Positions 7,535 through 14,028 are shown, numbered from the stretch's first letter. The stretch is 25,434 nt of DNA from an uncultured bacterium (GCA_913009865.1 CAJVYK010000008.1:1-25434); one strand, 5' to 3'. Numbers and translations: made by a program. The notes: generated by a model not told the origin, from the sequence alone.

Positions 7535-9184
7535 TTAATGCCTCATATCATTGCAGGAGCTGTAACGATTTGTAATCGGCAGTCTCCTGTCTCTGCCGAA
7601 GGCCTTTGGTGTAATCTTTACTCCCGGCGGAGATTGCCTTCTTTTATATTCGTTACGGTCAACCATACGAATAACGTTATGTACCACGTCCTGCGGCAGA
7701 CCGGCCTCGGCGAGTTGCTGCGCGGATTTGTCCTCTTCCACGTAGCCTTTGAGGATTTTATCGAGCAAATCGTAATCCGGCAGGGCGTCACTGTCTTTTT
7801 GGTCCGGCTTAAGCTCGGCACTGGGCGGCCTGCTTATTACATCCGCAGGTATAATTTCCCGACTGTTTATTTTGTTTATGTGCTCAGCTAATTTGTAAAC
7901 GAGAGTTTTAGGTACATCTTTTATCACGGCAAAGCCGCCGGCCGTGTCGCCGTAAAGAGTAGCGTAGCCGACGGCGGTTTCGCTTTTGTTACCGGTCGTC
8001 AATACTAAAGAGCCGGTACTGTTGCTCAGTGACATCAGGATACTGCCGCGAATTCTGGCCTGCAAGTTTTCGTAGGCAATACCTTTGCTGTCCCAGCCGG
8101 GGACTTGTTTTAATGCCTGGTTGAATTGCTCAAGTACCGGCTCAATCGGAACGGTTAAAAATTCGATACCCAAATTCTTTGCCAGCTTCTCGGCATCGCT
8201 TATCGTATCGGGGCTGTTGAATTTCGAGGGCATTGTGATTCCGACAACATTCTCAGCGTCCAAAGCAGCGACGGCAATAGCGGCGACAACGGAAGAATCT
8301 ATACCCCCGCTAAGGCCGAGCAGGGTTTTCCTGAAGCCGTTTTTTCGGGCATAATCTCTTGTTCCGAGCACGAGGGCCTGATAGACTTCATCAACCGACC
8401 CAGCCGGCTGGTCGGCTGTGGGTTGTGCCGGCTTGACCTGCACAACTCTGTCGCCGGCGGGGATAATCTCGGCAATTAACAAATCCTCATCAAAAGCATT
8501 AGCTTGACATACAAGCCTTCCTGTCGAATCGGCGAACATACTTCGGCCATCGAATACCAGTTCGTCCTGGCCGCCAACAAGGTTGCAATATGAGACGGCA
8601 CAATTAAATCTTTTCGCACACCGGCTGACTGTCTCTTCTCTTTTTCGAATTTTGCCCATATAAAAGGGCGAAGCGGAGATATTCAGAACCATTTGGATTC
8701 GCCCTTCCGGCCTGAGAAAACTGTCCAGCCATTCGAGGCTCCAGATGTCGGCGCAAATGGTGATAGCAATGTTGAGGTCGCCTATGTTGATTACTGCCGG
8801 CTCAGTGCCGCAACTAAAGTACCTTCGCTCATCGAATACGCCGTAATTGGGCAGCAGGCCCTTTCGATAAATTTCGCTTATCCGGCCGGTTTGTAATATA
8901 GCAGCGGAATTATAACTATTACCCTGATAGCTTTCGGCAAAGCCGACTATTATGGTTTTATCCGGGCAGTCGGCGGCGAGTTTCTCTACGGCTGTGCGGT
9001 TGTCCTCTAAAAAGTGCTTCTTCAACAGCAAATCTTCCGGCGGGTAACCGCAGACAGCTAATTCCGGAAAGGCCAGCAAATCCACATCCGACCGAAGCGC
9101 CTCCGTATAGATACCGCGCATCTTCTCGGCGTTACCAGCCAAATCACCCACAAGGGCGTTAAATTGTCCCAGAGCTATTCGCAT
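7535..9184 (-). CDS. nadE: Glutamine-dependent NAD(+) synthetase
   Basis: This 549-residue two-domain enzyme converts nicotinic acid adenine dinucleotide plus ATP and glutamine into NAD in the cytosol. Residues 1-250 are the nitrilase-type glutaminase with the Glu-Lys-Cys triad E41 (FPELAVCGYPP), K108 (YRKGLLPNYGVFDE) and C144 (ITICADIW). Residues ~265-540 are the ATP-pyrophosphatase synthetase domain with the P-loop SGGIDSS (292-298), TGNKSETAVGYATLYGD and a PPSAELKPDQKDSDALPDYD-type block. Length is normal for the glutamine-dependent class. The ATG at 9184 follows a spacer carrying tRNA-Ser. The downstream VanZ gene is likely in the same transcript. With nadA at the end of the window it supports de novo NAD synthesis. 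Confidence 0.97.
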   Translation of the reverse strand: MRIALGQFNALVGDLAGNAEKMRGIYTEALRSDVDLLAFPELAVCGYPPEDLLLKKHFLEDNRTAVEKLAADCPDKTIIVGFAESYQGNSYNSAAILQTGRISEIYRKGLLPNYGVFDERRYFSCGTEPAVINIGDLNIAITICADIWSLEWLDSFLRPEGRIQMVLNISASPFYMGKIRKREETVSRCAKRFNCAVSYCNLVGGQDELVFDGRSMFADSTGRLVCQANAFDEDLLIAEIIPAGDRVVQVKPAQPTADQPAGSVDEVYQALVLGTRDYARKNGFRKTLLGLSGGIDSSVVAAIAVAALDAENVVGITMPSKFNSPDTISDAEKLAKNLGIEFLTVPIEPVLEQFNQALKQVPGWDSKGIAYENLQARIRGSILMSLSNSTGSLVLTTGNKSETAVGYATLYGDTAGGFAVIKDVPKTLVYKLAEHINKINSREIIPADVISRPPSAELKPDQKDSDALPDYDLLDKILKGYVEEDKSAQQLAEAGLPQDVVHNVIRMVDRNEYKRRQSPPGVKITPKAFGRDRRLPITNRYSSCNDMRH

Positions 9185-9220
9185 TTCTAATTGATTATTA
9201 AGACTACCTATGAACTAAAA

Positions 9221-9308
9221 CGGAGAAGGCGGGATTCGAACCCGCGGTAGGGACATGCCCTACACAGCCTTTCCAAGGCTGCTCCTTAAGCCACTCGGAC
9301 ACCTCTCC
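9221..9308 (-). tRNA. tRNA-Ser (anticodon GGA)
   Basis: This is an 88-nt class II tRNA. The acceptor GGAGAGG pairs with CTTCTCC (one G-U), followed by discriminator G73. The anticodon stem CAGCC/GGCTG encloses loop TTGGAAA with GGA. A long variable arm is present (TAGGG/CCCTA), and the T arm is GCGGG-TTCGAAT-CCCGC. The long variable arm, G73 and GGA identify it as reading UCC/UCU serine codons. CCA is not encoded. It lies upstream of nadE on the same strand. Confidence 0.96.
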
Positions 9309-9541
9309 AAATCAATCTCGGTAATATAGCATCGGCACAGCGTTTCTGCAACCAATTTAGCGTTATGAACTATCTGCCATAATCTCAGGACTAAAAATAT
9401 ATGGCGGACAGACTCGAGTAAAGATATAATAGATTAGCATTATACGAGAATTAAAAAAGCCGTGGCTTCGCATCGCTGAATTGAATGAGACAGTGAAAAA
9501 TAAATAACAGAAAGTTTATTATTCATTGAAAGGGGTTGCGA

Positions 9542-9940
9542 ATGCGTGCATTAAAAATCTGTCTGTGGATAACCGGTATTTTGTGCCTGGTGAGCGTATT
9601 TGGAATGTTCCTGCCTGTCTCGGCATTGGAATCCATTGCCAGATGCTTCGGGGTTGAATCGCTTCCGGATTCGCCGCTGGTCATGTACGCGGTTCGTCTT
9701 ATGTCCGCTACGTACGCTGCTGTGGGAGTTTTTTTTATCATTCTGGCCCTGCGTCCTATGGACTATGGAGTGCTTGTACCGTTCTCGGGCCTGGCTTCAG
9801 TGTTCGTAGGTCTGGTTTGTGGGATAACGGGACTGGCAGTTGGGATGCCTGTTCTGTGGTTTTTGGGTGATTCTGTACCCTGTGTGGTGCTGGGCGTTCT
9901 GGTCTTTGTGTTCTGGCGGCAGGCGAAGACAAATAACTAA
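9542..9940 (+). CDS. Small four-helix membrane protein, unknown function
   Basis: From the ATG at 9542 this is a 132-residue hydrophobic protein with four predicted transmembrane helices: ~3-25 (ICLWITGILCLVSVFGMFLP), ~43-70 (YAVRLMSATYAAVGVFFIIL), ~76-98 (FSGLASVFVGLVCGITGLAV) and ~104-125 (LGDSVPCVVLGVLVFVFW). No enzyme motif is visible. A clear ribosome-binding site (AAGGGG, ~6 nt upstream) supports this ATG over the TTG at 9536. A tataat hexamer at 9425-9430 without a good -35 is the only promoter hint in the 233-bp spacer upstream. The stop codon overlaps the convergent tadA stop by 3 bp. Probably a cytoplasmic-membrane protein; family not recognised. Confidence 0.75.
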   Translation: MRALKICLWITGILCLVSVFGMFLPVSALESIARCFGVESLPDSPLVMYAVRLMSATYAAVGVFFIILALRPMDYGVLVPFSGLASVFVGLVCGITGLAVGMPVLWFLGDSVPCVVLGVLVFVFWRQAKTNN

Positions 9941-10431
9941 AAGTCGCACACTTTATTGTTATTTTTGTTTTCTATTCGTCGTTTCGCAAAGAACTCCTGC
10001 AACTGCCCTCGGCATTGATCTTCCATAATGCCGCCGGTAACTTCAAGGCGGTGGTTGAGTCGCCCATCCTGTACAATGTTGTACATGCTTTTGCATGCGC
10101 CCGCTTTGGGGTCGTCACAGCCATAGACAAGTCGGTTCATTCTGCTAAGCACGAGCGCCCCCGCGCACATAGGGCACGGCTCAAGTGTAACATATATCGT
10201 ACAGCCATTTAGTCGCCAGCTTTGCAGAGCTGCCGCCGCCTGGGTCAGGGCGATAATTTCAGCGTGAGCCGTCGGGTCTTGAAGTTGTTCTTTTTGATTG
10301 TACGCTCTGGCGATTATCCTGTTTTCGAAAACAATAACCGCCCCAATTGGTACATCGCCGTTGTCCTCGGCAACCCTGGCTGCCTCAGCCGCCATATTCA
10401 TAAACCGCTCATCTTCTTTGCTGTCATTCAT
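9937..10431 (-). CDS. tadA: tRNA-specific adenosine-34 deaminase
   Basis: This 164-residue zinc-dependent deaminase makes inosine at the wobble position of tRNA-Arg(ACG). The cytidine-deaminase-like core has the proton shuttle and first zinc ligand in H56-A-E58 (DPTAHAEI) and the other ligands in PCPMC (C86, C89), with preceding motifs GDVPIGAVIVF and AYNQKEQLQDPTAH. The C-terminal DDPKAGACKSMYNI segment and the final helix (CRGQLQEFFAKRR) are typical of TadA rather than of a nucleoside or guanine deaminase. Length is close to that of E. coli TadA. It sits beside three tRNA genes, and its 3' end meets the convergent small membrane protein gene. Confidence 0.95.
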   Translation of the reverse strand: MNDSKEDERFMNMAAEAARVAEDNGDVPIGAVIVFENRIIARAYNQKEQLQDPTAHAEIIALTQAAAALQSWRLNGCTIYVTLEPCPMCAGALVLSRMNRLVYGCDDPKAGACKSMYNIVQDGRLNHRLEVTGGIMEDQCRGQLQEFFAKRRIENKNNNKVCDF

Positions 10432-10613
10432 TGCTCAAAGGCAAAATTCTTACTACAGACTCGTTTAGCATTCACCATTCGTAGAACAAAGCTTTGGATG
10501 TTTTTAGTTTACCCTTTTGTGTGCTATATTCTATTTCTCTCTGTGTCATCCTGTTTACCTCCGCCCATTTCCGGGGCAATGCAATAATCAACCGAAAACA
10601 GTTACTGAAAGTA

Positions 10614-10681
10614 GAACATTTGAGCAGTAGAACAGTTGACCGCAGTTTCGCATCTTCACCTGTTCCACTGTTCAAATGCTC
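10614..10681. repeat. 22-bp imperfect inverted repeat downstream of tRNA-Glu
   Basis: Arms 10614-10635 and 10660-10681 are reverse complements at 19 of 22 positions, separated by 24 nt. In a minus-strand transcript, the direction of the adjacent tRNAs, two of the three differences become G-U pairs and only one A-C mismatch remains. The DNA also has an internal direct repeat (agtagaaca, twice). It is within the 277-bp gene-free space upstream of tadA. Confidence 0.7.
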
Positions 10682-10690
10682 ACCTGCTCT

Positions 10691-10708
10691 GTGCCGGCGA
10701 GCCGGCAC
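10691..10708 (-). repeat. Perfect hairpin gtgccggc-2 nt-gccggcac abutting the tRNA-Glu 3' end
   Basis: An 8-bp perfect GC-rich stem with a 2-nt loop begins at the base next to discriminator A73 of tRNA-Glu. It lacks a following T-run on the minus strand, so it is more likely a 3' processing barrier or an extragenic repeat than an intrinsic terminator. Confidence 0.65.
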
Positions 10709-10781
10709 TACCCCCAAGGGGAATCGAACCCCTGTCACATGGATGAGAACCATGTATCCTAGGCCGCTAGACGATGGGGGC
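10709..10781 (-). tRNA. tRNA-Glu (anticodon CUC)
   Basis: This 73-nt cloverleaf has acceptor GCCCCCA/TGGGGGT (G1-U72 wobble), discriminator A73, D arm TCGTCTAGCGGCCTAGGA, anticodon stem CATGG/CCATG with loop TTCTCAT (CTC), and T arm AGGGG-TTCGATT-CCCCT. The ATCGTCTAG D-arm and CTC anticodon identify glutamate, reading GAG. CCA is not encoded. It follows the CAU tRNA by 87 bp on the same strand; the spacer is a tandem 'agttttgagtt' AT-rich repeat. Confidence 0.94.
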
Positions 10782-10868
10782 ATTTTTAGTTTTGAGTTCT
10801 TAGTTTTGAGTTTTGAGTTAAGGGAAAATCAGCTACGAACTATGAACTCATAACTATAAACTATTTAT
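10782..10868. repeat. AT-rich tandem and dispersed repeat words between two tRNAs
   Basis: The spacer consists of imperfect copies of 'agttttgagtt' (10788-10820) followed by 'gaactatgaactcataacta' (10836-10855). The latter shares its words with the palindrome at 18674-18719 next to tRNA-Gln. No gene is visible. Confidence 0.6.
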
Positions 10869-10942
10869 TAGCGGCGGTTGGATTCGAACCAACGACCCTG
10901 GGCTTATGAATCCCATGCTCTAACCAGCTGAGCTACGCCGCC
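10869..10942 (-). tRNA. tRNA with CAU anticodon (elongator Met; Ile2 not excluded)
   Basis: This 74-nt cloverleaf has acceptor GGCGGCG/CGCCGCT (G1-U72 wobble), A73, D arm GCTC-loop-GAGC, anticodon loop TTCATAA and T arm GTTGG-TTCGAAT-CCAAC. The G1-U72 closing pair and the lack of three stacked G-C pairs next to the anticodon loop exclude the initiator tRNA. The pair 31-39 at the top of the anticodon stem is an A-G mismatch. Elongator Met is the first choice; a lysidine-modified Ile(CAU) tRNA cannot be excluded by eye. Probably cotranscribed with tRNA-Glu. Confidence 0.9.
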
Positions 10943-11095
10943 GAAATACTTGCTTTGCGTCAAATTCGCCCGCAATTTACAAGAAACCAGCCGGTATTGC
11001 AAGCAAATTCGTTTTATACTAACGCTTCTTCCTATTCCCGGCTACAACGGTTATCTGTGCTAAAGGAGTCTGTAGAAAGAGCGGCAGCGAAATCC

Positions 11096-11962
11096 CTACA
11101 CGAATGAATTGATTTTCTTTTTACCGATTTGTTTTGTTAGTTTTTGAAGTTTCTGTACCCGCTCTGCGAGGTATTTAAGCTCAGCTTTTTTGATTTTGTA
11201 CGAGGCCTTGTACCGGGCATCGATGTAGGCCTTTTTCAGTAATTTAAACACGCGTTTTTGCTCAGCGGTCGCTCGCGGAAAAACAGTTAAAAATCCGGGG
11301 TGGCAGGCGGCGACCAGTCGGCCAAGTTTTGAAATATCGTGCAGTTTCGGGCGGTAACCTGTGAAGACCAGTAAAGTTGCGACGTAAAAGCGTTCTGTGG
11401 CCTGATGCAATTCGAAGGTAGCTAATTTATAACGGCGACTGTCAAAGTTCGTTTTGAACGAATCGTAGAACTCTTTTGCGCTTTTGAACCATTGTTTGAA
11501 GTCTTCTTCTGCTATTTTCTTACGCTCAAGAGGGTCGAGGTGGCGTCGCCGGCCGAGTTTAAATTTTTTCGAATCGTACAGCAGAATGCCTTCCTTTTTG
11601 ATGTCCGAGAAGAAGTACTGCCCTTCGGACAGGCGGACATTGATCTGCTTGAGGTGGTGGTAGATGATATGGACGTCGGTTTTTATTTGTACGTTGTGGT
11701 AGATGCAGGTCTCGACTTTTTCCTGCAGACCGGTGTTGTTAGCGTGTTTCTTGGAACTGGTAACGACGAGGATGTCGAAATCGGATTTGTATTCGTAGGT
11801 GATGTGGCCTTCCGTGTAAACATCTTCGACCCAGTCGCCACGGGCGTAGCTGCCAAAAAGAATTATCATCTGAACATCGGGAAATTTTTCGCAGATTATT
11901 TCAGTAATGAGCAAAAGCTCGTGTCTTTTCTGTTTCGGCAGATGCGCAAGCGATTTTTTCAT
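11096..11962 (-). CDS. Nucleotidyltransferase-HEPN fusion protein
   Basis: This is a 288-residue protein. Residues ~25-130 are a polymerase-beta-type nucleotidyltransferase: G37-S38 in LFGSYARG, then the metal-binding pair D61-x-D63 (SDFDILVV) after a 16-residue insertion, and a third acidic residue near D96. Residues ~145-275 are an all-helical HEPN domain (DFKQWFKSAKEFYDSF, ATFELHQATERFYVATLLVF, KLHDISKLGRL, AYIDARYKASY). In two-gene MNT/HEPN modules the HEPN subunit is an RNase toxin that the MNT subunit AMPylates; here both are one chain. The usual R-x4-6-H RNase motif is not evident at the C-terminal helix (R250 is followed by YKASY), so RNase activity is doubtful. The start ATG is 7 nt from a strong -10, predicting a leaderless mRNA. 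Confidence 0.85.
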   Translation of the reverse strand: MKKSLAHLPKQKRHELLLITEIICEKFPDVQMIILFGSYARGDWVEDVYTEGHITYEYKSDFDILVVTSSKKHANNTGLQEKVETCIYHNVQIKTDVHIIYHHLKQINVRLSEGQYFFSDIKKEGILLYDSKKFKLGRRRHLDPLERKKIAEEDFKQWFKSAKEFYDSFKTNFDSRRYKLATFELHQATERFYVATLLVFTGYRPKLHDISKLGRLVAACHPGFLTVFPRATAEQKRVFKLLKKAYIDARYKASYKIKKAELKYLAERVQKLQKLTKQIGKKKINSFV

Positions 11963-11969
11963 TATGAAT

Positions 11970-11998
11970 ACTATAGGGTACTCTAATTAGTATGTAAA
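11970..11998 (-). promoter_or_regulatory. Sigma-70-type promoter of the nucleotidyltransferase-HEPN gene (leaderless)
   Basis: Read on the minus strand: TTTACA (11998-11993), 17-nt spacer, TATAGT (11975-11970), each 5/6 to consensus. Only 7 nt separate the -10 from the ATG at 11962, so transcription should begin at or next to the start codon. An 8-bp half-site (ggtactct, 11977-11984) lies in the spacer and its inverse is at 12043-12050. Confidence 0.65.
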
Positions 11999-12052
11999 GG
12001 ACAATTTAAGTCCGCTTGTAGAAAAAAACCGCTAATTTTATAAGAGTACCGT

Positions 12053-12910
12053 TTAACTTCTCATAAAAGCATCGCCTAATGCCTGTATTATATCGGTGGC
12101 AGTCAAGCTGACCTGGCCGATTCTTTTTGCCGCTATATCACCTGCTAATCCGTGGATGTAAACGCCCAGAACCGCTGCGTCGAAGCTGTTTAGGCCCTGG
12201 CCTGCGAGTGCGGTTATAACCCCTGTCAGCACATCGCCTGATCCGGCTGTGGCCATACCGGGGTTACCTGTTTTATTGGTATAAACCCTTTGGCCGTCGG
12301 CGACGACGGTCCCCGCCCCTTTCAGGACCACAACAGTTTCGCTGTGCTGTGCCAATTGGACTGCCTGCTGTTGGCGGTCGGGTGGCATTTGTTCTCTGAA
12401 AAGAGCTGACCATAATTTTTTCATTTCGCCGGGGTGTGGCGTCAAAATCAGCTTTGCTTTCAGTTTGCCGGGCCAATTCTTTATCCTGCTCAGGTTGTTT
12501 AGGCCGTCGGCATCTACAACCAAACGCAGTTGCTCCTGTTGGATGAGGGTCTCAAGGATTGATTTTATTGCATTGCTGACTCCAACTCCCGGGCCAAACG
12601 CTAAGGCGTCATTTTCGCTGACGGCATCAAGAATGATATTGATTGCCCTTGCGGATATTCGACCGGCGCTGTCTTCGGGTAGTGGAATAGTGGTAAAGGA
12701 TGGCTCTATAGATGCGACTATCGGCAGGATACTTTCTGGTATTGCCACTCTCACAAGGCCGGCGCCGGCTCGCAGGGCGGCTCGTCCTGCAAGAGCTGCC
12801 GCTCCGCTCATACCAGAACTGCCGGCTATGATACAGACCCTGCCGAAATCACCCTTATGAGCGTCCAGAGCGCGCGGCTTTAATTTCGGTATCGTTTCTA
12901 TCAACTGCAT
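12053..12910 (-). CDS. nnrD: ADP-dependent NAD(P)H-hydrate dehydratase
   Basis: This 285-residue ribokinase-like enzyme repairs hydrated NAD(P)H at the expense of ADP in the cytosol. Diagnostic motifs are KGDFGRVCIIAGSSGMSGAA (19-38), the FGPGVG loop (105-110), VVDADGLN, LTPHPGEM (H159-E162) and the catalytic GSGDVLTG (223-230, with Asp226 as base). The N-terminal NnrE epimerase domain found in many bacterial fusions is absent, so the epimerase would be elsewhere. The ATG at 12910 has a strong ribosome-binding site (AAAGGAG, 5-6 nt away) and a good promoter just upstream. It is followed after 142 bp by the nucleotidyltransferase-HEPN gene, which has its own promoter. Confidence 0.95.
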   Translation of the reverse strand: MQLIETIPKLKPRALDAHKGDFGRVCIIAGSSGMSGAAALAGRAALRAGAGLVRVAIPESILPIVASIEPSFTTIPLPEDSAGRISARAINIILDAVSENDALAFGPGVGVSNAIKSILETLIQQEQLRLVVDADGLNNLSRIKNWPGKLKAKLILTPHPGEMKKLWSALFREQMPPDRQQQAVQLAQHSETVVVLKGAGTVVADGQRVYTNKTGNPGMATAGSGDVLTGVITALAGQGLNSFDAAVLGVYIHGLAGDIAAKRIGQVSLTATDIIQALGDAFMRS

Positions 12911-12930
12911 ACAAACTCCTTTCGAGCAGT

Positions 12931-12959
12931 ATATTACAAATAATGCAGGATATGGTCAA
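12931..12959 (-). promoter_or_regulatory. Sigma-70-type promoter of nnrD
   Basis: On the minus strand TTGACC (12959-12954) is followed by a 17-nt spacer and TAATAT (12936-12931). The -10 would place transcription start just before the AAAGGAG ribosome-binding site of nnrD. An overlapping alternative -10 is TATACT a few bases further down. Confidence 0.5.
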
Positions 12960-13053
12960 TAAACTCGTGATGACCCATTTTTGCAAGGTCACGTTTGAAA
13001 TTGGCTTTATTTGGCTTTGTTTTTTGGGAGCCTGAGGGCGATTTCATTTTCAT
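12934..13053 (-). CDS. Possible 39-residue small ORF upstream of nnrD
   Basis: The ATG at 13053 opens a 39-residue basic peptide (starts MKMKSPSGSQKTKPNKANF, ends FIDHILHYL) with AAAGGA a few bases upstream. Its 3' end overlaps the nnrD promoter, and its middle is encoded by a repeat word (rc of gaaattggctttatttggcttt), so it may be chance coding in repeat DNA. No family is recognised. Confidence 0.2.
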   Translation of the reverse strand: MKMKSPSGSQKTKPNKANFKRDLAKMGHHEFIDHILHYL

Positions 13054-13112
13054 AATCCTTTATGAAATAAAAGGTTGCTTCATTTTGTCGTTTCGGAAAT
13101 TGGCTTTGTTTT
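12997..13112. repeat. Direct repeats of gaaattggcttt-type words
   Basis: 'gaaattggctttat' begins at 12997 and 'gaaattggctttgttttg' at 13096; a third partial copy 'tttggctttgtttttt' lies at 13010-13025. Spacing of the two main copies is 99 bp. Confidence 0.6.
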
Positions 13113-13123
13113 GCATAATCGTA

Positions 13124-13139
13124 TATCGTATGTCGTATG
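13124..13139 (-). repeat. Dispersed 16-bp repeat, copy 2
   Basis: Exact reverse complement of the word at 4357-4372. Here it is embedded in a short tandem of 'tcgtatg' (13119-13141). Confidence 0.7.
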
Positions 13140-13466
13140 TCGCAGCATAGATTACTTAATTGGTTAAATGGTTATTGACCATTTATTAATCCTCAGGATG
13201 CCTGACTGTACGACTAAATTTGACTGGAACTGCTGTCCCCTCGCGTGTGGTTCTCCGCGTGCTTGCCGCCCCTGGCGGGAGCTAACATGTGCTTTCAAAG
13301 CCCACGTTGATATTATACCAAATTCTGCCTATTTTTCAATAAAAATCTAATACAAATTGAAAATCCGGGATTGCATTTATCGGCACATAGGAGTTATTTT
13401 TTGCAGGACTTTGGCAGGTTGCCCCTCACCGCCCCCAAAAATAGGTCATCGCCGGTCAATAAAAGA

Positions 13467-13495
13467 TTGGACAAGCAGGCAGGGATGTTTATAAT
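13467..13495 (+). promoter_or_regulatory. Sigma-70-type promoter of the first hicBA pair
   Basis: TTGGAC (13467-13472), a 17-nt spacer and a perfect TATAAT (13490-13495) lie 91 bp upstream of the hicB ATG. This is the best plus-strand promoter match in the window. The untranslated leader would carry a 12-bp direct repeat. Confidence 0.65.
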
Positions 13496-13522
13496 AGGGA
13501 AATAAAGTGAAGAATTTGTTTG

Positions 13523-13550
13523 GGATCAGCGGTATTTAGGATCAGCGGTA
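13523..13550 (+). repeat. 12-bp direct repeat ggatcagcggta x2 in the hicB leader
   Basis: Exact copies at 13523-13534 and 13539-13550, 16 bp apart, lie between the hicBA promoter and hicB. Position and spacing suit a regulator-binding site, perhaps autoregulation by HicB or HicAB, but this is inference. Confidence 0.6.
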
Positions 13551-13585
13551 AAAGAGTCCGCCGGTTTTCGCAGAGATTAAAACCT

Positions 13586-13792
13586 ATGAGTGAAATTATA
13601 TTTATCGTTGAAAATTCTGATGAAGGTGGTTACACCGCTAAATCTCTCGGTTACTCTATTTATACCGAAGGTGAAACATTAGACGAGTTAAAAGAAAATA
13701 TCAAAGATGCGATAAAATGCCACCTTGACGTAAAGGAAATTCCCCATATTGTACGCTTACATATAGTAAAAGATGAAGTAATAACAATATGA
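13586..13792 (+). CDS. hicB: HicB-like antitoxin (first pair)
   Basis: From the ATG at 13586 this is a 68-residue partial-RNaseH-fold protein of the HicB type: a strand beginning IIFIVENSDEGGYTAKSLGY, then YTEGETLDELKENIKDAIKCHLD, the typical 'G-(E)T-x2-E-x4-I-x-A-I' helix, and a C-terminal strand pair. There is no ribbon-helix-helix or other DNA-binding extension, so repressor function would need another interface. The frame stays open 22 codons further upstream, but the 5' part is encoded by repeat DNA and starts without a ribosome site. It overlaps hicA by 4 bp (ATGA), the usual antitoxin-first arrangement that couples production of the two proteins. Confidence 0.87.
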   Translation: MSEIIFIVENSDEGGYTAKSLGYSIYTEGETLDELKENIKDAIKCHLDVKEIPHIVRLHIVKDEVITI

Positions 13793-14028
13793 AACTTCCC
13801 CGAGAAATCAGCGGCGAAGAACTCGCAAAACTTCTTAAAAAATACGGCTATGAAATAACCAGGCAAACCGGCAGTCACATACGACTTACCACTACTGTGA
13901 AAGGCGAACACCACATCACTATCCCTGCCCATAAATATCTTAAAATAGGCACATTGAGTAGCATTTTGAGCGATATCGCCGGCCATTTCAAAATAAACAA
14001 AGGCGATTTAATTAAAGAATTATTCTGA
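13789..14028 (+). CDS. hicA: HicA-like mRNA interferase toxin (first pair)
   Basis: This 79-residue double-stranded-RNA-binding-fold protein has the HicA layout: 'SGEELAKLLKKYGYEITRQ', the catalytic-loop TGSHIRL with the expected active-site His H30, a central beta strand (HHITIPAHKYLKIGTL) and a C-terminal helix ending KGDLIKEL. HicA toxins cleave mRNA and tmRNA and are blocked by HicB. The start overlaps the hicB stop by 4 bp. All key residues are present, so the pair is probably functional. It shares little sequence with the second HicA of the window beyond the GSH core, so the two are not a recent duplication. Confidence 0.9.
   Translation: MKLPREISGEELAKLLKKYGYEITRQTGSHIRLTTTVKGEHHITIPAHKYLKIGTLSSILSDIAGHFKINKGDLIKELF

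Larger units (their letters stand above)
12911..13585. other. Gene-poor, repeat-rich spacer between nnrD and hicB
   Basis: About 675 bp with no convincing gene. It holds the nnrD promoter, three 'ttggcttt' repeat words (13001, 13011, 13100), the dispersed 16-mer copy at 13124-13139, a hairpin taaatggt-tattg-accattta (13165-13185), a GC hairpin at 13265-13278 (ccgcc-cct-ggcgg), the hicB promoter and a 12-bp direct repeat before hicB. The patchwork of short repeats is consistent with decayed mobile DNA. Confidence 0.6.

Noticed and set aside
10691..10708. Hairpin as intrinsic terminator of the tRNA transcript
   Set aside because: No T-run follows on the minus strand.
11492..11986. Long open frame on the plus strand opposite the nucleotidyltransferase-HEPN gene
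   Set aside because: Antisense shadow: no recognisable motif, while the minus strand has clear nucleotidyltransferase and HEPN motifs and a promoter.
12465..12860. 131-codon plus-strand frame
   Set aside because: Antisense to nnrD, which has full catalytic motifs.
13165..13185. Hairpin taaatggt/accattta as a terminator
   Set aside because: AT-rich weak stem without a T-run and no gene ending nearby on the plus strand.
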